Assembly (NCBI GenBank): GCA_948602995.1
Contig: CAPEBR010000046.1
Coordinates: 1-31,925, forward strand
Direction of reading: 5' to 3'
Source of the DNA: an uncultured Dorea sp.
GTDB lineage: Bacteria; Bacillota; Clostridia; Lachnospirales; Lachnospiraceae
Length of the DNA: 31,925 bases
Shown here: piece after piece, positions 22,587 through 31,075 of the stretch
Layout of the letters: every line of letters begins with the position of its first letter
Position numbering within the stretch: the first letter of the stretch is position 1
Program-made: the position numbers and the translations under genes
The notes under the pieces: model-generated
Databases searched by the model: none
Told to the model about the DNA's origin: nothing
Seen by the model: the letters and a program-made list of their open reading frames with translations, nothing else

Positions 22587-22982
22587 TTAGACTCTTCTGC
22601 GCTTCGGCGGACGGCATCCATTATGTGGTACCGGGGTAACATCCTTAATGCTTGTTACATCAATTCCGCATGCCTGAAGGGCACGGATCGCTGCTTCTCT
22701 GCCTGAACCCGGTCCTTTCACCATAACATCTACTGTCTTCAGGCCATGAATCAATGCTGCTTTTGCTGCAGTCTCTGCTGCCATCTGAGCCGCATAAGGG
22801 GTAGATTTCCTTGAACCTCTAAATCCCAGACCGCCTGCACTTGCCCATGAAAGAGCATTGCCCTGTGCATCTGTTAATGTAACGATTGTGTTATTAAAAG
22901 ATGACTGGATGTGTGCTTGTCCGTGTTCAACGTTTTTCTTGACACGCTTTTTTGTCACTTTCTTTGTAACTTTCTTTGCCAT
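22587..22982 (-). CDS. rpsK: Ribosomal protein S11
   Basis: Small-subunit platform protein near the mRNA exit. The 131-residue protein has a basic, repetitive start (MAKKVTKKVTKKRVKKN) and the signature GPGSGREAAIRALQACGIDVTSIKDVTPVPHNGCRPPKRRRV. The site before its ATG is weak (AAAGGAAAG lies over 20 bases upstream), so translation may depend on coupling to rpsM, 31 bases away. Confidence 0.97.
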   Translation of the reverse strand: MAKKVTKKVTKKRVKKNVEHGQAHIQSSFNNTIVTLTDAQGNALSWASAGGLGFRGSRKSTPYAAQMAAETAAKAALIHGLKTVDVMVKGPGSGREAAIRALQACGIDVTSIKDVTPVPHNGCRPPKRRRV

Positions 22983-23013
22983 AATAAAACTAACCTACAC
23001 TTTCCTTTTTATT

Positions 23014-23382
23014 TTATTTCTTCTTATTTGCTACTGTTCTCTTCGGACCTTTTCTAGTTCTTGCGTTGGTCTTAGTCTTCTGACCACGAACCGGAAGGCC
23101 TTTTCTGTGACGGATACCTCTGTAGCATCCGATCTCCTGTAATCTCTTGATGTTAAGAGCAATCTCTCTGCGGAGATCACCTTCTACCATCTGTGTCTCG
23201 TCAATGACTGCACTGATCTTCTTGACATCCTCGTCTGTAAGATCTCTGCAACGGATGTCAGGACTAACTCCTGCCTCTGCCAAAATACGGTTTGAACTTG
23301 CCCTTCCGATTCCGTAGATATAAGTTAAGCCGATTTCAACACGTTTGTCTCTTGGTAAATCTACACCTGCAATACGAGCCAT
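23014..23382 (-). CDS. rpsM: Ribosomal protein S13
   Basis: Small-subunit head protein contacting the P-site tRNA and the B1 bridges. The 122-residue product begins MARIAGVDLPRDKRVEIGLTYIYGIG and ends with the basic tail KTNARTRKGPKRTVANKKK. ATG 23382 is chosen; an ATG five codons earlier lies inside the GGAGG site. A 300-base leader rich in hairpins precedes it. Confidence 0.97.
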   Translation of the reverse strand: MARIAGVDLPRDKRVEIGLTYIYGIGRASSNRILAEAGVSPDIRCRDLTDEDVKKISAVIDETQMVEGDLRREIALNIKRLQEIGCYRGIRHRKGLPVRGQKTKTNARTRKGPKRTVANKKK

Positions 23383-23397
23383 GTGAATTTCCTCCAT

Positions 23398-23683
23398 TTT
23401 CTTAAAATAATTTCATTGTCTTTAATAGGGACGCGTAAGAGTCTCCTCCCCCGTCCAGACGTGTTCGGTAATCACGTCCTTTCCGGCCACCGGTAAATCA
23501 TTCCGGTAATGACGGGCCGGCATTAGAAGCAATATACGAGGATTAACACCGGCTACAGGTGCTCCTTGTATATTAAATAGCTGCACATCTTTCTGATGCG
23601 TGGCTATCAGCCGCCTGATTCATGGCATAAACATACGAAGCCGGGTCTTCGCCTTCGCGCAGATCCGCTGATTGATCAGGTAT
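23398..23683 (-). promoter_or_regulatory. Structured leader between rpmJ and rpsM (candidate cis-regulatory RNA)
   Basis: This 286-base gap, unusually long inside a ribosomal operon, has no gene but several stem-loops in a row. They are 23531-23574 (12-base arms AATATACGAGGA/TCCTTGTATATT with one mismatch plus inner CACC/GGTG), 23483-23520 (CCGGCC/GGCCGG with inner TCATT/AATGA), 23458-23478 (GACGTG/CACGTC) and 23429-23456 (GGACG/CGTCC enclosing a purine-rich GGGGGAGGAG on the mRNA). No promoter is obvious. Position and form suggest feedback control of the alpha operon, as S4 does in E. coli, but by a different fold. Confidence 0.5.
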
Positions 23684-23797
23684 TTAGCCCTGACGCTGCT
23701 TATGCTTTGGATTCTCGCAGATTATGCGAACGCTTCCTTTTCTTTTAATTACTTTGCATTTTTCGCAAATTGGTTTTACTGATGATCTAACCTTCAT
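23684..23797 (-). CDS. rpmJ: Ribosomal protein L36
   Basis: A 37-residue zinc-ribbon protein of the large subunit. The frame reads MKVRSSVKPICEKCKVIKRK and continues to KHKQRQG. The zinc ligands C11, C14, C27 and H32 are all present, so it is the zinc-binding form. GAAAGGAGG lies before the ATG at 23797. Confidence 0.97.
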   Translation of the reverse strand: MKVRSSVKPICEKCKVIKRKGSVRIICENPKHKQRQG

Positions 23798-24001
23798 GTG
23801 AGATCCTCCTTTCATCCATTGCTCTGCCTTTGTCTGCCTGCGTCTCTCCCGGCTTTTCTGCTGTTTTGCCGCGGTTTTAAACCAGATTCCGCATAAAAAT
23901 GCCCGGAAACACGCTTATATATTATAGCACTTCGAATCAAGGAAAGTCAACATCTTTTTTCTGGATTTATAAATGTTACGGATCACGCAGTGAACAGCCG
24001 C
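23798..24001 (-). other. infA / rpmJ gap: leader of rpmJ with promoter
   Basis: A 204-base gap without a gene. It holds the promoter at 23921-23950 and a leader of about 115 bases with short stems, such as a GCAT/ATGC stem flanked by TTCC/GGAA near 23893-23913 and GGTTT/AAACC near 23874-23884. Nothing else is recognised. Confidence 0.5.
23921..23950 (-). promoter_or_regulatory. Internal promoter before rpmJ (alpha operon)
   Basis: On the minus strand TTGACT (23945-23950) and a perfect TATAAT (23921-23926) are 18 bases apart. It would allow rpmJ-rpsM-rpsK-rpsD-rpoA-rplQ to be made apart from the upstream spc genes. Confidence 0.75.
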
Positions 24002-24220
24002 TTACTTATCTCTCCAGATAATTCTTCCTTTTGAAAGATCATAGGGAGACAGTTCCAGTGTCACCTTATCTCCCGGCAATATCTTAATGAAATTCATTCT
24101 TAACTTTCCGCTGATATGTGCCAGAACCTGATGCCCGTTTTCCAGCTCTACCTGAAACATCGCATTTGGCAGCTTCTCTACTACAGTTCCCTCAATTTCA
24201 ATTACGTCAGCCTTTGACAT
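24002..24220 (-). CDS. infA: Translation initiation factor IF-1
   Basis: Binds the ribosomal A site during initiation. The 72-residue S1-type OB-fold protein has the expected sequence (MSKADVIEIEGTVVEKLPNAMF, then HISGKLRMNFIKILPGDKVTLELSPYDLSKGRI). Length is exact for the family. It lies between the KOW gene and rpmJ. Confidence 0.98.
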   Translation of the reverse strand: MSKADVIEIEGTVVEKLPNAMFQVELENGHQVLAHISGKLRMNFIKILPGDKVTLELSPYDLSKGRIIWRDK

Positions 24221-24232
24221 ATATGCTTCCTC

Positions 24233-24484
24233 CTACTTTTTTTCTTCTTTATTATGAATTTTCAGCAGATGTCTGATATCCGCATCTTTAACATCTGTCA
24301 GGTCATACTCTCTGCAGATCAGCTGTACATGCTTCTTTTTCTTTTTTTTCAGCTTATCAAGAGTTCTAATTCTTCCGTCTGCTAAATATACATATGCATC
24401 ATCGGTATCAATTATAACATATATCATGCCTGCATCATGCCCTGCCTTCGACCTTGCAAGCATGCCTCTCTTAAACCCTTCCAT
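24233..24484 (-). CDS. KOW-domain RNA-binding protein (L14e-like)
   Basis: An 83-residue basic protein with a KOW-type SH3-like barrel (RGMLARSKAGHDAGMIYVII, ending in YLADGRIRTLDKLKKKKKKH) and an acidic-basic tail. Its ATG lies 14 bases inside the end of map, in another frame, so the two are translationally coupled. Such genes sit between map and infA in many Clostridia and resemble archaeal/eukaryotic L14e domains. A ribosome-associated role is likely but not shown. Confidence 0.88.
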   Translation of the reverse strand: MEGFKRGMLARSKAGHDAGMIYVIIDTDDAYVYLADGRIRTLDKLKKKKKKHVQLICREYDLTDVKDADIRHLLKIHNKEEKK

Positions 24485-25229
24485 ATGTCAGTAACCTCGG
24501 CCCGCCTTCTGTTATCAACACCGTATTTTCATAATGGGCGGACAATGATCTGTCTCTTGTCACTACCGTCCAGTCGTCATCCAGCCATTCAACCTCCCAT
24601 CCGCCTATATTAATCATAGGCTCAATGGCAAGTGTCATTCCCGCTTTTAACCTGACGCCCTTCCTCTTTACTTCATAATTGGGTATCTCCGGCGCTTCAT
24701 GCAGCTGTGTCCCGATCCCGTGCCCGCACAGGTCACGGACAACCCCATAGCCGTGCTTTTTCGCATACCGTCCGATTGCGCAGGAAATGTCAAATAGATG
24801 GTTGCCTTCTTTTGCGTACTTTATACCTTCAAAAAAGCATTCCCTCGTAACCCGGATTAGTTTCTGAGCCTCTTCACTGATCTCCCCGATTCCGTGGGTC
24901 CTGGCGGCGTCGGAATGATACCCCTTGTAAATAACGCCCGCATCCAGGCTTACAATATCGCCCTCCTTAAGGATCCGCGATCTGCTGGGAATGCCGTGGA
25001 CTACCTCCTCATTTACAGACACACAGATTGATGCAGGATATCCGTTGTAATCAAGGAAGGAAGGAATACATCCATAGCTTCTGATAATCTCTTCTCCCAT
25101 ACGGTCTATATCCAGCGTACTCATCCCCGGACGCAGCGCCTGTGAAAGCTCATTATGAACAATCTCAAGTATGCGTCCGGATTCTGTCATTAATTCAATT
25201 TCCCTGTCAGATTTTACTGTAATAGGCAT
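24471..25229 (-). CDS. map: Methionine aminopeptidase, type I
   Basis: Removes the initiator methionine from new proteins. The 252-residue enzyme has the five metal ligands of the family: D96, D107, H170, E203 and E234. It lacks the N-terminal zinc or SH3-binding extension found in longer forms. The start codon lies four bases after the adk stop. Confidence 0.97.
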   Translation of the reverse strand: MPITVKSDREIELMTESGRILEIVHNELSQALRPGMSTLDIDRMGEEIIRSYGCIPSFLDYNGYPASICVSVNEEVVHGIPSRSRILKEGDIVSLDAGVIYKGYHSDAARTHGIGEISEEAQKLIRVTRECFFEGIKYAKEGNHLFDISCAIGRYAKKHGYGVVRDLCGHGIGTQLHEAPEIPNYEVKRKGVRLKAGMTLAIEPMINIGGWEVEWLDDDWTVVTRDRSLSAHYENTVLITEGGPRLLTYGRV

Positions 25230-25233
25230 CTGG

Positions 25234-25878
25234 CTACTCTCCTAAAATCACAGTAATTGCACGGAATACCTCCTCGATATCAACCGTGCCGTCCACTTCT
25301 TTTAAAATGCCTGCCTGGTTATAGTAGTCAATCAGCGGCTGTGTCTGCTCATGATAGACATTCAGACGCTTCGTAACTGTCTCCGGCTTATCATCATCCC
25401 TTAAGATCAGATCCCCTCCGCATGCGTCACAGATTCCCTCTTCCTTTGTGGGGGCGTATTCAAGATGATATGTAGCTCCGCAGCCTACACATGCACGGCG
25501 TCCGCCCATACGTGTCACAATATTCTCATCCGGAACCTCAACATTGACCGCATAGTCTACCTTCTGTCCCAGATCCGCCAGCGCCTTGTCAAGAGCCTCT
25601 GCCTGGGGAATCGTTCTTGGAAAACCGTCAAGAACATAGCCATCCACGCAGTCCTCCTGGTTCACGCGGTCTACAACCAGATCCACGACCAGCTCATCCG
25701 GAACAAGAAGTCCCTGATCCATATAGGTTTTTGCTTTCTTTCCAAGCTCTGTACCATTTTTAATATTTGCCCTGAAAATATCACCTGTAGAAATATGTGG
25801 AACATGATATTTTGCTGCAATCTTCTTTGCCTGGGTTCCTTTTCCTGCTCCAGGCGCGCCTAACATAATAACCTTCAA
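25234..25878 (-). CDS. adk: Adenylate kinase (zinc LID form)
   Basis: Interconverts ATP, AMP and ADP. The 214-residue enzyme has the P-loop GAPGAGKGT (7-15), the DGFPRT segment and a long LID domain with four zinc cysteines (C130, C133, C150, C153), usual in Gram-positive bacteria. The start is TTG at 25878 with GGAGG eight bases upstream, giving the conserved MKVIMLGAPGAGKGTQ; the next ATG would cut into the first beta strand. Hairpins at 25901-25975 separate it from secY. Confidence 0.97.
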   Translation of the reverse strand: MKVIMLGAPGAGKGTQAKKIAAKYHVPHISTGDIFRANIKNGTELGKKAKTYMDQGLLVPDELVVDLVVDRVNQEDCVDGYVLDGFPRTIPQAEALDKALADLGQKVDYAVNVEVPDENIVTRMGGRRACVGCGATYHLEYAPTKEEGICDACGGDLILRDDDKPETVTKRLNVYHEQTQPLIDYYNQAGILKEVDGTVDIEEVFRAITVILGE

Positions 25879-25900
25879 GTCTTTCTCCTCCTTTATAGCA

Positions 25901-25935
25901 TTTTAACCCGCGAAAAAAAATTCCGCGAGTCAAAA
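25901..25935 (-). promoter_or_regulatory. Hairpin in the secY / adk gap
   Basis: On the minus-strand RNA, 12-base arms (TTTTGACTCGCG and CGCGGGTTAAAA) pair completely with two G-U pairs around an AT-rich loop holding a T-run, ending about 10 bases before the adk ribosome binding site. It may tune adk expression relative to secY. Confidence 0.5.
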
Positions 25936-25949
25936 TACGTATACTGCCT

Positions 25950-25975
25950 GTAACTGTTTTTTTCTTCACAGTTAC
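25950..25975. repeat. GTAACTGT/ACAGTTAC hairpin in the secY / adk gap
   Basis: A perfect 8-base stem with a 10-base loop, followed on the plus strand by CTTTTT. It resembles the hairpin at 15427-15453 in size and sequence (GTTACTGT/ACAGTAAC). It lies just after the secY stop codon, inside an operon read from the minus strand. Confidence 0.45.
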
Positions 25976-25989
25976 CTTTTTACTGCTAC

Positions 25990-27306
25990 TTAACCATTCA
26001 GAAATCCTTTGTAGTTACGTACAAGCATCTGTGATTCGATCTGCTTTATTGTCTCCAGTATTACACTGACGATAATGATAAGCGATGTTCCTCCGAAGGA
26101 TACACTTGCACCGAGTATTCCATTGAAGAAGATCGGGATTACCTGTACAATAACAAGACCGCACGCACCGATAAAGATAATGTACTTCAATATCTTTGAC
26201 AAATACTCGACGGTCGGCCGTCCTGGTCTGATGCCGGGAATAAAGCCTCCGTTTTTCTTCATATTATTCGCAACCTCTAATGGATTAAAGGTTATGGATG
26301 TGTAGAAATATGCAAAAAATACGGTTAAGATAATATAAACGACAAGTCCCCAGGTATACTGGATATTCTGCGGATTACACCAGTTGCCCTGGTTCATTCC
26401 ACGCAGAATCTCACTGCCGATTCCCTTTCCCTGCCCTTTTCCGAGAAAGCTTGCGATTACAATCGGAAACTGCATCAGGGAAGATGAGAAAATGATGGGG
26501 ATAACTCCCGCAGTATTGATCTTCAGCGGAATGTGTGTTGACTGTCCGCCATAGGTCTTCCTTCCGACTACCTTCTGGGAATACTGTACTGCAATGCGTC
26601 TCTCACCATCCTGAAGAATGATGACAAATACGACAAGCACAAGAATAATCGCAAGAATAATCAGTACTGCAAGACCGCCTGACGCAAGGTTCTTTCCCTT
26701 TACAAACTGTTCGAAAAGCTGTGCCATATCGGCTGGTATACGTGATACAATATTAATTACCAGCACGATGGAAATGCCGTTCCCGACACCCTTTTCTGTA
26801 ATTCTCTCACCAATCCACATCAGCAGCGCCGAGCCAGCTGTCAGTGTAAGAACTACGATTGCGGCATTTACAAAATTATACTCAATCAGAAGTCCCTGAC
26901 GCCCGAAGCCCACTGACATTGCCGTGGACTCAATCAGTGCAAGTCCGACTGTTAAATACCTTGTAAATGCGGCAATTTTCTTTCTGCCGTCTTCTCCATC
27001 CTTCTGCATCTCCTCCAGCTTCGGAATCGCGATTGTAAGAAGCTGCATAATGATGGAAGATGTAATGTACGGTGTAATACTTAAAGCAAATACAGACATT
27101 TGTTCAAAGGAGCCTCCGGTGAAAGCGTTAAACAGGTTAAACGCTTCCCCGGAATTCTGAGCAAAAAAATCTTTAATATAGCTTGAATTAACCCCTGGCG
27201 TCGGGAGCTGGGAGCCAAGCCTTATTACGATTAACATCAAAAACGTATAGCCGATTTTTTTTCGAATGTCCTTAATCTGAAATGCCCTCCGGAATGTTTC
27301 TAACAT
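25990..27306 (-). CDS. secY: Protein translocase subunit SecY
   Basis: The membrane channel of the Sec secretion system, expected to have ten transmembrane helices. The 438-residue product has hydrophobic segments throughout, the plug and first-helix region near GSQLPTPGVNSSYIKDFF, and the cytoplasmic loop signature GQSTHIPLKINTAGVIPIIFSSS. Its ATG shares one base with the rplO stop codon (TAATG), implying coupled translation. Confidence 0.98.
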   Translation of the reverse strand: MLETFRRAFQIKDIRKKIGYTFLMLIVIRLGSQLPTPGVNSSYIKDFFAQNSGEAFNLFNAFTGGSFEQMSVFALSITPYITSSIIMQLLTIAIPKLEEMQKDGEDGRKKIAAFTRYLTVGLALIESTAMSVGFGRQGLLIEYNFVNAAIVVLTLTAGSALLMWIGERITEKGVGNGISIVLVINIVSRIPADMAQLFEQFVKGKNLASGGLAVLIILAIILVLVVFVIILQDGERRIAVQYSQKVVGRKTYGGQSTHIPLKINTAGVIPIIFSSSLMQFPIVIASFLGKGQGKGIGSEILRGMNQGNWCNPQNIQYTWGLVVYIILTVFFAYFYTSITFNPLEVANNMKKNGGFIPGIRPGRPTVEYLSKILKYIIFIGACGLVIVQVIPIFFNGILGASVSFGGTSLIIIVSVILETIKQIESQMLVRNYKGFLNG

Positions 27307-27746
27307 TAAATCACCTCTGTTTTTCCACCCAGCGCCTCAATCTTGGCAACAGCTCCTGCACTAAATGCATTTGCCTGGACAGTAAGCTTCTTTGTAAGTT
27401 CTCCATTTCCAAGTATCTTGACCCCGTCTCTCGGATTCTTGACGATGCCCTGCTCAATCAGTGTATCGACAGAAACAACTGCATCATTTTCAAATACATC
27501 AAGAGCGCTTACATTAATACCAACGATATCCTTGGAGTTCCTGTTTGTAAATCCTCTTTTTGGTATTCTTCTATATAATGGCATCTGGCCGCCTTCAAAA
27601 CCAGGTCTTGTTGCGCCAGAACGGGCTTTCTGTCCCTTGTGGCCTTTTCCGGCTGTCTTGCCATTTCCAGAACCGTGTCCACGTCCTCTTCTGAAATTAT
27701 CACTATGCTTTGCTCCATCAGCAGGTCTTAAGTTTGATAAATCCAT
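27306..27746 (-). CDS. rplO: Ribosomal protein L15
   Basis: Late-assembly large-subunit protein. The 146-residue product has the glycine- and basic-rich N-terminus (NFRRGRGHGSGNGKTAGKGHKGQKARSG) and the C-terminal globular L15/L18e domain. AGGAGG precedes ATG 27746. The stop overlaps the secY start by one base. Confidence 0.98.
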   Translation of the reverse strand: MDLSNLRPADGAKHSDNFRRGRGHGSGNGKTAGKGHKGQKARSGATRPGFEGGQMPLYRRIPKRGFTNRNSKDIVGINVSALDVFENDAVVSVDTLIEQGIVKNPRDGVKILGNGELTKKLTVQANAFSAGAVAKIEALGGKTEVI

Positions 27747-27777
27747 GGTGACACCTCCTTCTTACGAATTCTATTCC

Positions 27778-27957
27778 TTACGCTTCTTCTACCTTCAGCA
27801 GGTATTCCACCTGTCTGATCATCCCTCTTGTTGCTGCATTATCCGGAAGTTCAACCGTCTTGTTTAACTTCCTCAGTCCTAAAGCTTCTACAGTCTTCTT
27901 ATGCTTCGGTACAGCACCAATCGGAGATTTTACTAATGTAACCTTTAAGTTTGCCAT
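27778..27957 (-). CDS. rpmD: Ribosomal protein L30
   Basis: A 59-residue large-subunit protein. The frame reads MANLKVTLVKSPIGAVPKHK and continues TVEALGLRKLNKTVELPD to a KVEEA end, a complete L30 with normal length. It lies between rpsE and rplO in the usual order, and AGGAGG is placed well before the ATG. Confidence 0.97.
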   Translation of the reverse strand: MANLKVTLVKSPIGAVPKHKKTVEALGLRKLNKTVELPDNAATRGMIRQVEYLLKVEEA

Positions 27958-27998
27958 CTTTTCTTACCTCCTGTCCGACAAGGGCGCGCCCTGTCTTC

Positions 27999-28508
27999 TT
28001 AACCAATGATTTCCTCAACTGATTTACCGCGAAGCTTAGCTACAGCCTCCGGAGTCTTGATCTGACGTAAGCCGTCGATGGTTGCCAAAACAACGTTCTG
28101 CTTATTGTTGGAACCAAGGGATTTTGTACGGATATTCTTGATTCCCGCCATCTCAATAACGGCACGCGCCGGGCCTCCGGCGATAACTCCGGTACCTTCC
28201 GGGGCTTTCTTAAGAAGCACGGAAGCTCCTCCGAACTTACCGATAAAATCATACGTGATACTTCCATTTTCATCTAATGCTACATCGATGAGGTTTTTCG
28301 CCGCATCCTCTTTTCCCTTACGGATTGCTTCCGGGATTTCAGTAGCTTTTCCTAAGCCTGCACCAACATGGCCGTTTCCGTCTCCGACAACTACTAAAGC
28401 TGTGAATCTCATGTTACGGCCACCCTTAACAACTTTGGTTACACGCTTAATTGATACTACTTTTTCATTTAACTCTAACTGACTAGCATCAATACGTTCC
28501 TGTCTCAT
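27999..28508 (-). CDS. rpsE: Ribosomal protein S5
   Basis: Small-subunit protein near the mRNA entry and the accuracy centre. The 169 residues show the double-stranded RNA-binding fold (LNEKVVSIKRVTKVVKGGRNMRF) and the C-terminal S5 domain (APEGTGVIAGGPARAVIEMAGIKNI). Length is normal. Confidence 0.98.
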   Translation of the reverse strand: MRQERIDASQLELNEKVVSIKRVTKVVKGGRNMRFTALVVVGDGNGHVGAGLGKATEIPEAIRKGKEDAAKNLIDVALDENGSITYDFIGKFGGASVLLKKAPEGTGVIAGGPARAVIEMAGIKNIRTKSLGSNNKQNVVLATIDGLRQIKTPEAVAKLRGKSVEEIIG

Positions 28509-28522
28509 GTGTGCTCCTCCTC

Positions 28523-28891
28523 CTAGAAATTCAACCCAGCTTCTCTAGCTGCGTCTGCTAATGCCTGAACCTTACCCTGATAAATGAAGCCGCCTCTGTC
28601 AAAAACAACATCCTTAATTCCTTTTTCAAGTGCCTTCTCAGCAATTACTTTTCCTAAATATGCTGCTGCCTCAACATTGTTCGTCTTCTCTAAATTTGCT
28701 TTCACATCTTTCTGAAGAGTGGAAGCGGAAACCAGTGTATTCTGGGCTATATCATCAATGATCTGAGCATACATATGATTGTTGCTTCTAAACACTGCCA
28801 AACGCGGACACTCGGCAGTACCGCTCAAACGGTTACGTAACTTTTTGTGCTTATTAACGCGAACAACACTTCTTGATTTTTTGCTAACCAT
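28523..28891 (-). CDS. rplR: Ribosomal protein L18
   Basis: Binds 5S rRNA with L5. The 122-residue product has the basic N-terminal tail (MVSKKSRSVVRVNKHKKLRNRLSGTAECPRLAVFRSNNHMYAQIIDD) and ends DRGGFIYQGKVQALADAAREAGLNF, the family C-terminal signature. Confidence 0.98.
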   Translation of the reverse strand: MVSKKSRSVVRVNKHKKLRNRLSGTAECPRLAVFRSNNHMYAQIIDDIAQNTLVSASTLQKDVKANLEKTNNVEAAAYLGKVIAEKALEKGIKDVVFDRGGFIYQGKVQALADAAREAGLNF

Positions 28892-28908
28892 TTTTACACT
28901 CTCCTTTC

Positions 28909-29451
28909 TTATTTCTTACCAGTCTTACCAACTTTGCGTCTGATTACTTCGTCAGCGTACTTGATACCCTTGCCCTTATATGGCTCCGGTCTTCTCTTGT
29001 CCCTGATCTCAGCCGCATACTGGCCAACTTTTTCTTTGCTGATACCCTTAACGATGATCTTGTTCTGTCCTTCTACTACAACCTCAATTCCCTCCGGGTC
29101 AGTCATCTCAACCGGATGGGAATAGCCAAGGTTCAGCGTCAGCTTGTTCCCGGACTTTGCTGCCCTGTATCCGACGCCGTTTACTTCAAGAACCTTCTGG
29201 TAGCCTTCGGATACGCCGTGCACCATATTATTAATCAGCGTTCTTGTAAGGCCGTGAAGTGATTTCATTTTCTTCAAATCGTTCGGCCTTGTAACAACAA
29301 CGTGGTCGCCTTCAATCTTAATCTCCATCTCAACAGGAAGCTCTCTTTCAAGCGTTCCCTTTGGACCTTTTACAGTCACTTTATTATTCTCTGCAAGCTC
29401 AACGGTTACTCCCGCCGGGATTGCAACTGGCAGTCTTCCTATACGTGACAT
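28909..29451 (-). CDS. rplF: Ribosomal protein L6
   Basis: Large-subunit protein near the factor-binding site. From ATG 29451 the product is 180 residues (MSRIGRLPVAIPAGV, ending in the KIVRKEAGK-like VIRRKVGKTGKK), with two repeated L6 folds. GGAGG lies 8 bases before this ATG; an in-frame TTG two codons earlier is too close to it. Confidence 0.98.
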   Translation of the reverse strand: MSRIGRLPVAIPAGVTVELAENNKVTVKGPKGTLERELPVEMEIKIEGDHVVVTRPNDLKKMKSLHGLTRTLINNMVHGVSEGYQKVLEVNGVGYRAAKSGNKLTLNLGYSHPVEMTDPEGIEVVVEGQNKIIVKGISKEKVGQYAAEIRDKRRPEPYKGKGIKYADEVIRRKVGKTGKK

Positions 29452-29528
29452 TGCCAAATCCTCCTTAACTTAAATTCTCGGAACAGGACCCTGCCTGTTC
29501 TGTTTTCAGTTTCTAATCTGCTTTCGGG

Positions 29529-29930
29529 CTACCAGATATAGCAAAGAACCTCTCCGCCTACGCCGAGCTTTCTTGCTTCTTTATCGGTAATAACTCCCTG
29601 GTTCGTTGAAATAACTGCTGTGCCGAGGCCGCCGAATACTTTCGGTACGTCTGCACTGCCTGCGTATACACGAAGACCTGGTTTGGAAATTCTCTTAAGT
29701 CCTGTGATAACCTTTTCATTTTTATCTGAGCCATATTTTAAAGTAATATGGATTGTCTTAAATACACCATCTTCAATGAGGTCATATTTCTCAATGTAGC
29801 CTTCATCTAACAGAATGTTTGCGATAGCAAGCTTCATCTTGGATGAAGGTACATCTACTGTATCATGTTTCGCAGTATTTGCGTTACGGATTCTTGTAAG
29901 CATATCTGCAATTGGATCACTCATAGTCAT
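29529..29930 (-). CDS. rpsH: Ribosomal protein S8
   Basis: Binds the 16S central domain and, in E. coli, controls the spc operon. The 133-residue product has MSDPIADMLTRIRNAN and the C-terminal signature VISTNQGVITDKEARKLGVGGEVLCYIW. ATG 29930 has GGAGG nine bases upstream; the ATG two codons later is less well placed. Confidence 0.98.
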   Translation of the reverse strand: MTMSDPIADMLTRIRNANTAKHDTVDVPSSKMKLAIANILLDEGYIEKYDLIEDGVFKTIHITLKYGSDKNEKVITGLKRISKPGLRVYAGSADVPKVFGGLGTAVISTNQGVITDKEARKLGVGGEVLCYIW

Positions 29931-29988
29931 GAATTGTTTCCTCCTTCTAATTTATAAGGTTGTTTCTGCCCGGACGGATTCTGGATGT

Positions 29989-30174
29989 CTACCAGCTTGA
30001 CTTTTTCACTCCCGGGATCTGTCCTTTGTATGCCAGTTCACGGAAGCAAACACGGCAGATTCCATATTTTCTCAAATATGCGTGCGGACGTCCGCAAATT
30101 CTGCAGCGGCTGTATTCTCTTGTAGAGAATTTCTGCTTGCGCTGCTGTTTTACTTTCATTGCTGTCTTAGCCAT
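29989..30174 (-). CDS. rpsZ: Ribosomal protein S14, type Z
   Basis: A short 61-residue S14 with the zinc site C24-x2-C27 and C40-x2-C43 (CRICGRPHAYLRKYGICRVC). This zinc-binding type is usual in the spc operon of Firmicutes; the long zinc-free paralogue, if present, would be elsewhere. Confidence 0.98.
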   Translation of the reverse strand: MAKTAMKVKQQRKQKFSTREYSRCRICGRPHAYLRKYGICRVCFRELAYKGQIPGVKKSSW

Positions 30175-30185
30175 AATTTACCTCC

Positions 30186-30725
<540 letters not shown>

Positions 30726-30749
30726 AGCCTTGGACCTCCTTCCTTACGA

Positions 30750-31061
30750 TTAATCAATCACTTCGCCTGTTGATTTTGCGTAGCGTACCTTCTTGTCACC
30801 GTCCATCTTGATGCCTACTCTCGTAGCCTTGCCCTTGTGTACATACATTACGTTAGAAACATCAATCGGTCCTTCCTGGTGAACGATTCCGCCGTTCTGA
30901 TTCGCAGCGCTTGGTTTTGCGTGCTTTGTGACCATATTCACATTCTCCACATAAACCCTGCCCTTCTTCTTATCTACAGCCAGGACTTTGCCCTCTTTGT
31001 CTTTATCTTTTCCAGTAATAACCTTAACGGTATCACCTTTTTTAATCTTTTCCATTGACAT
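30750..31061 (-). CDS. rplX: Ribosomal protein L24
   Basis: Assembly-initiating large-subunit protein with an N-terminal KOW motif (IKKGDTVKVITGKDKDKEGKVLAVDKKKGRVYVENVNMVTKH). The 103-residue length is normal. ATG 31061 has AAGGAGG upstream; M3 is a less likely start. Confidence 0.98.
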   Translation of the reverse strand: MSMEKIKKGDTVKVITGKDKDKEGKVLAVDKKKGRVYVENVNMVTKHAKPSAANQNGGIVHQEGPIDVSNVMYVHKGKATRVGIKMDGDKKVRYAKSTGEVID

Positions 31062-31075
31062 GTTAAAGCACCTCC

